Source: Actinomycetes bacterium (GTDB lineage Bacteria; Actinomycetota; Actinomycetes; Actinomycetales; Cellulomonadaceae). From it: a DNA stretch of 8,453 bases. Below are positions 6,388-8,453 of the stretch, piece after piece. The stretch's first letter is position 1. Every line of letters starts with the position of its first letter. The stretch is taken from the NCBI GenBank assembly GCA_023461115.1, contig JAEWOA010000009.1, positions 1-8,453 of the forward strand, in the 5' to 3' direction. Under the pieces are notes generated by a model. It ran no database searches. It saw only the letters and a list, made by a program, of their open reading frames with translations, and was not told the DNA's origin. Both the position numbers and the translations under genes were made by a program.

Positions 6388-6421
6388 ACCCTACGTCGAT
6401 CAGGCCCGAGGTCATGACCTC
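6388..6421 (-). promoter_or_regulatory. Exporter operon promoter with 14-bp palindromic operator
   Basis: On the minus strand, TAGGGT (6393-6388) sits 6 nt before the GTG start, fitting a leaderless transcript. Sixteen bases upstream of it is ATGACC, one mismatch from TTGACC, as a -35. Overlapping that -35 is a perfect 14-bp palindrome, GAGGTCATGACCTC (6408-6421), at about -27 to -40 from the inferred start. A dimeric repressor bound there would block RNA polymerase. The regulator is not identified in this window. Confidence 0.55.
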
Positions 6422-6430
6422 AGGTAAGGA

Positions 6431-7180
6431 TCAGACGCCGGTCCGCGCGGTCTTGGTGTTGCTCGCCTGCGCGCGAGGCCGCACCACCAGGAGGTCGATG
6501 TTGACGTGGGCGGGGCGCGTGAGGGACCACGCGATCGCGTCCGCGATGTCGTCGGCGACGAGCGGCTGGAACCCCTCGTAGGTCTTGGCGGCGCGCTCGG
6601 CGTCCCCGTCGAACCGCACGAGCGCGAACTCCTCGGTGGCCACGGCGCCCGGCGCCACCTCGATCACGCGGATCGGCTCGCCGACGATCTCCCACCGCAG
6701 CGTCGTCGAGAGCATGCGCTCGGCGGCCTTCGCGCCCGTGTATCCGGCGCCGCCCTCGTACGCGCCGTGCGCCGCGGTGGACGTCACGACGACCACGTCA
6801 CCCTCGCCACGCTCACGCAGCAGCGGCAGCAGGCCCTGGGTCACGCGCAGCGTGCCGAGCACGTTGAGCTCGTACATCGTGCGCCACTGCCCGAGGTCGG
6901 CCTGCGCGACGGGGTCCAGCCCAAGCGCGCCGCCCGCGTTGTTGACGACGGCGTCGAGCCCGCCGGTCGCCCGCACGTGCTCGACGAGGCGCGCGACGTC
7001 GTCGTCGCTCGTCACGTCCGCGACGACGATCTGCGCGCCCGTCTCGTCCGCGAGCACGCGCAGCCGGTCCTCGCGCCGCGCCGTCGCGACCACGTGCCAC
7101 CCGTCCGCGGCCAGCCGCCGCACGGTCGCCGCCCCGATCCCCGACGAGGCACCCGTCACCACCACGCGCTTCGATGTCAT
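6431..7180 (-). CDS. Short-chain dehydrogenase/reductase (YdfG-like, NADP-type)
   Basis: A 249-aa classical SDR. Cofactor motif TGASSGIG (9-16), NNAG (80-83), the structural Asn in ELNVLG (N106), catalytic S134, Y147 and K151 in YTGAK, and the PG motif (177-178) are all in place, so it should be active. The TARRED stretch after the second strand (34-39) has Arg residues where NADP-preferring enzymes bind the 2'-phosphate, so NADP(H) is likely. The overall pattern resembles YdfG-type 3-hydroxy-acid dehydrogenases, but the substrate is not determined. ATG 7180 is backed by TAGGCT 6 nt upstream on the minus strand. It is divergent from cofD with a 23-bp gap and lies upstream of, and parallel to, the ABC operon, which has its own promoter. 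Any link to F420 is only positional. Confidence 0.9.
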   Translation of the reverse strand: MTSKRVVVTGASSGIGAATVRRLAADGWHVVATARREDRLRVLADETGAQIVVADVTSDDDVARLVEHVRATGGLDAVVNNAGGALGLDPVAQADLGQWRTMYELNVLGTLRVTQGLLPLLRERGEGDVVVVTSTAAHGAYEGGAGYTGAKAAERMLSTTLRWEIVGEPIRVIEVAPGAVATEEFALVRFDGDAERAAKTYEGFQPLVADDIADAIAWSLTRPAHVNIDLLVVRPRAQASNTKTARTGV

Positions 7181-7186
7181 GGCGCC

Positions 7187-7196
7187 AGCCTAGGGT
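7187..7196. promoter_or_regulatory. Overlapping divergent -10 boxes (SDR and cofD)
   Basis: Plus strand TAGGGT (7191-7196) is 7 nt before the cofD GTG. Minus strand TAGGCT (7192-7187) is 6 nt before the SDR ATG. The two hexamers share the TA at 7191-7192 in a CCTAGG core. Both genes would be leaderless, and RNA polymerase cannot melt both -10 boxes at once. The -35 regions would have to lie inside the opposite coding sequences; neither is a clear match. Confidence 0.55.
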
Positions 7197-7203
7197 TGCC
7201 CCC

Positions 7204-8184
7204 GTGAAGATCACCGTGCTGTCCGGGGGCGTCGGCGGCGCCCGGTTCACCAGGGGCCTGCTGGCGCTGCTCGCCGAGCGGCTCCCCGACGGCGCCGGCG
7301 GCACCACCGCGTCCGTGACCGTGATCGCGAACACCGGCGACGACATGTGGCTCCACGGTGTGCGCGTGTGCCCCGACCTGGACACCCTCATGTACACGCT
7401 CGGCGGCGCGGTGCACGAGGAGCAGGGCTGGGGGCGCCGCGACGAGTCCCGGCGGGTGTCCGACGACCTCGCCGCCTACGGCCTGGGCTGGGAGTGGTTC
7501 ACGCTCGGCGACCTGGACCTGGCCACCCACCTGGCCCGCACCGAGCTGCTGCGCGCGGGGCTCACGCTGTCCGAGGTGACGGCCCGCCTGGCGCAGCGGT
7601 GGGACGTGGGCGCGCGGCTGCTCCCGATGTCCGACGACGAGGTGGAGACGCACGTGCGCACCGCCGACGGGCTCATCCACTTCGAGGAGTGGTGGGTGCG
7701 GCACCGCGCGGCCGTGCCCGCGCTGGAGTTCGTGCAGGTCGGGCTCGAGCGCGCGGCCGCGGCGCCGGGCGTGCTGGACGCGATCGAGGACGCGGACGTC
7801 GTCGTGCTCCCACCGTCGAACCCGGTGGTGTCGATCGGCACGATCCTGGCGATCCCCGGTATCGACGCCGCGCTGCGCGCGACCCCCGCACCGGTCGTCG
7901 GGGTGTCGCCGATCGTCGGCGGCGCGCCCGTGCGTGGCATGGCCGACGCGTGCCTGGCGACCGTCGGCGTCGAGGCCACCGCGGCCGAGGTCGCGCGCTG
8001 GTACGGGCGGCGCGTCGAGGGCGGGCTGCTGGACGCGTGGCTGGTGGACTCCGTCGACGCCGACGCGGCCACCGCGCTCGCCGCCGAGGGTTGGACGACG
8101 AAGGCGGCGCCCGCGCTCATGCTCGACGTCCCGACGACCGCCGCGATCGCGGCCGAGGCCCTCGCGCTCACGCACACCCTCTGA
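7204..8184 (+). CDS. cofD: CofD/FbiA, F420 phospho-acid transferase
   Basis: A 326-aa cytosolic enzyme of coenzyme F420 biosynthesis. CofD (FbiA in actinobacteria) transfers the phospho-C3-acid group from its GDP-activated form to 7,8-didemethyl-8-hydroxy-5-deazariboflavin (Fo). The product is F420-0, or dehydro-F420-0 when the donor comes from phosphoenolpyruvate, as reported for mycobacteria. Family hallmarks: N-terminal ITVLSGGVGGAR (3-14), IANTGDDMWLHG (41-52), VCPDLDTLMYTL (55-66), PSNPVVSIG (204-212) and SPIVGG (235-240). The length is normal. GTG 7204 is chosen over an upstream GTG at 7174 because the conserved strand begins at once and TAGGGT lies 7 nt before it; starting at 7174 would overlap the SDR gene. 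The convergent neighbour makes its substrate. No fbiB (glutamyl ligase) is present here. Confidence 0.93.
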   Translation: MKITVLSGGVGGARFTRGLLALLAERLPDGAGGTTASVTVIANTGDDMWLHGVRVCPDLDTLMYTLGGAVHEEQGWGRRDESRRVSDDLAAYGLGWEWFTLGDLDLATHLARTELLRAGLTLSEVTARLAQRWDVGARLLPMSDDEVETHVRTADGLIHFEEWWVRHRAAVPALEFVQVGLERAAAAPGVLDAIEDADVVVLPPSNPVVSIGTILAIPGIDAALRATPAPVVGVSPIVGGAPVRGMADACLATVGVEATAAEVARWYGRRVEGGLLDAWLVDSVDADAATALAAEGWTTKAAPALMLDVPTTAAIAAEALALTHTL

Positions 8185-8195
8185 GCGGCGCACAC

Positions 8196-8240
8196 CCGAC
8201 GGCACCTACCCCGACGGCACCTACCCCGACGGCTCACACC
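8196..8240. repeat. 15-bp tandem repeat between cofD and cofC
   Basis: Two identical copies of CCGACGGCACCTACC (8196-8210, 8211-8225) are followed by a diverged third copy (8226-8240) that contains the cofC stop codon. The array fills most of the 49-bp gap between the two convergent stop codons. I see no hairpin in it, so it does not look like a standard terminator. Replication slippage is the simplest origin. Confidence 0.75.
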
Positions 8241-8453
8241 CCGGGGCGGTGGCCACCGTCCCGCGCGTTCGCCGAGGCCGCGAGCACGGCGCGCGTCCGT
8301 GGGCCGTGGGCCGCGGGGTTCGCGAGCTGCGCCGGGGTGTCGATGTCGTGCCGGAGGCTCGAGCCCAGATCGATCGGCAGCCGGACGTGCCCCGCGGCCG
8401 CGTGCGCCGCCGCGGACCCGGCCCCGAAGTGGGGCGCGAGCGACGTGGCCGCC
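8234..8453 (-). CDS. cofC: CofC/FbiD, phospholactate/PEP guanylyltransferase (C-terminal part)
   Basis: Reading leftward from the window edge gives 72 residues and a TGA at 8236-8234; the N-terminus is outside. The segment shows SLAPHFGAGSAAAH (4-17) and then LRHDIDTPAQL (33-43), the conserved C-terminal features of CofC/FbiD. These enzymes join a phospho-C3 acid (2-phospholactate, or phosphoenolpyruvate in mycobacterial FbiD) to GTP, making the GDP-activated donor used by CofD/FbiA. It is convergent with cofD, which supports the call. The last 20 residues, after TRAVLAA, are a low-complexity tail. Being partial, it cannot be checked for the nucleotide-binding N-terminus or for a fusion partner. 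Confidence 0.85.
   Translation of the reverse strand, partial: AATSLAPHFGAGSAAAHAAAGHVRLPIDLGSSLRHDIDTPAQLANPAAHGPRTRAVLAASANARDGGHRPGV

Noticed and set aside
5269..6417. Long open frames on both strands over the first ABC gene
   Set aside because: Composition is Arg/Ala/Gly-rich and repetitive, with no recognisable motif, while the minus-strand frame encoding the transporter has all conserved elements.
7177..8205. A 342-codon minus-strand open frame opposite cofD
   Set aside because: It is the antisense of a well-conserved F420 enzyme, has His/Arg-rich low complexity and shows no start signal.
8247..8258. 12-bp palindrome CGGTGGCCACCG in the cofC tail
   Set aside because: It has no loop for a hairpin terminator, lies inside coding sequence and is easily made by GC-rich codons. 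There is no promoter context.
1..8453. tRNA, rRNA, CRISPR array, insertion sequence or integrase
   Set aside because: I saw no cloverleaf gene, spaced repeat array, transposase motif or paired terminal repeats. Nearly all sequence is accounted for by the listed genes.

Overview
The window is very GC-rich DNA with G/C-ending codons, GTG starts, and several genes whose -10 box (TAGxxT) sits 6-7 nt before the start codon, as in leaderless actinobacterial transcripts. A TipA-type MerR regulator, a paired ABC exporter and F420-biosynthesis genes also point to a high-GC actinobacterium. A Cellulomonas/Micrococcales-type host is my guess; I cannot fix the genus.

Layout, left to right. Positions 1-80 are an intergenic region. 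It holds a perfect Shine-Dalgarno motif pointing left off the edge and a 68-nt stretch made only of G and T (17-84) with twelve G-runs, a strong G-quadruplex candidate. It leads into a HAD phosphatase (81-755, +). A TipA-like MerR regulator follows (808-1566, +); its MerR-type promoter/operator overlaps the HAD stop codon, and a 13-bp-arm hairpin lies after it. A squalene-cyclase-like toroid protein of unknown function (1678-2685, +) comes next. It converges on a two-gene operon (6381 to 2708, -) encoding both halves of a heterodimeric ABC exporter, joined by an ATGA overlap. An SDR oxidoreductase (7180-6431, -) lies upstream of the exporter in the same direction, with a 14-bp perfect palindrome in the 49-bp gap. 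The SDR is divergent from cofD/fbiA (7204-8184, +), and the two share an intergenic region of only 23 bp. The right edge carries the C-terminal part of cofC/fbiD (8236 to beyond 8453, -), which converges on cofD.

How they fit together. CofC/FbiD makes the activated phospho-C3 acid-GDP intermediate and CofD/FbiA transfers it to Fo, so the right edge is an F420 locus; no fbiB or fbiC is visible. The two ABC proteins assemble into one exporter. One carries a degenerate Walker B (D for the catalytic E) and the other the altered signature LSAGQ, which fits one inactive and one active ATP site. The MerR protein probably regulates itself. I see no direct pathway linking the HAD, the regulator, the cyclase-like protein and the SDR.

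I found no complete new system such as a defence, mobile or CRISPR locus. The signals most worth a second look are regulatory or evolutionary: the G/T-only tract and the C-depleted start of the HAD gene; the MerR operator plus an internal TipAS-like start in a protein with no cysteine; the divergent promoters with overlapping -10 boxes; the palindrome over the exporter -35; and the convergent cofD/cofC pair with 15-bp repeats between the stops.
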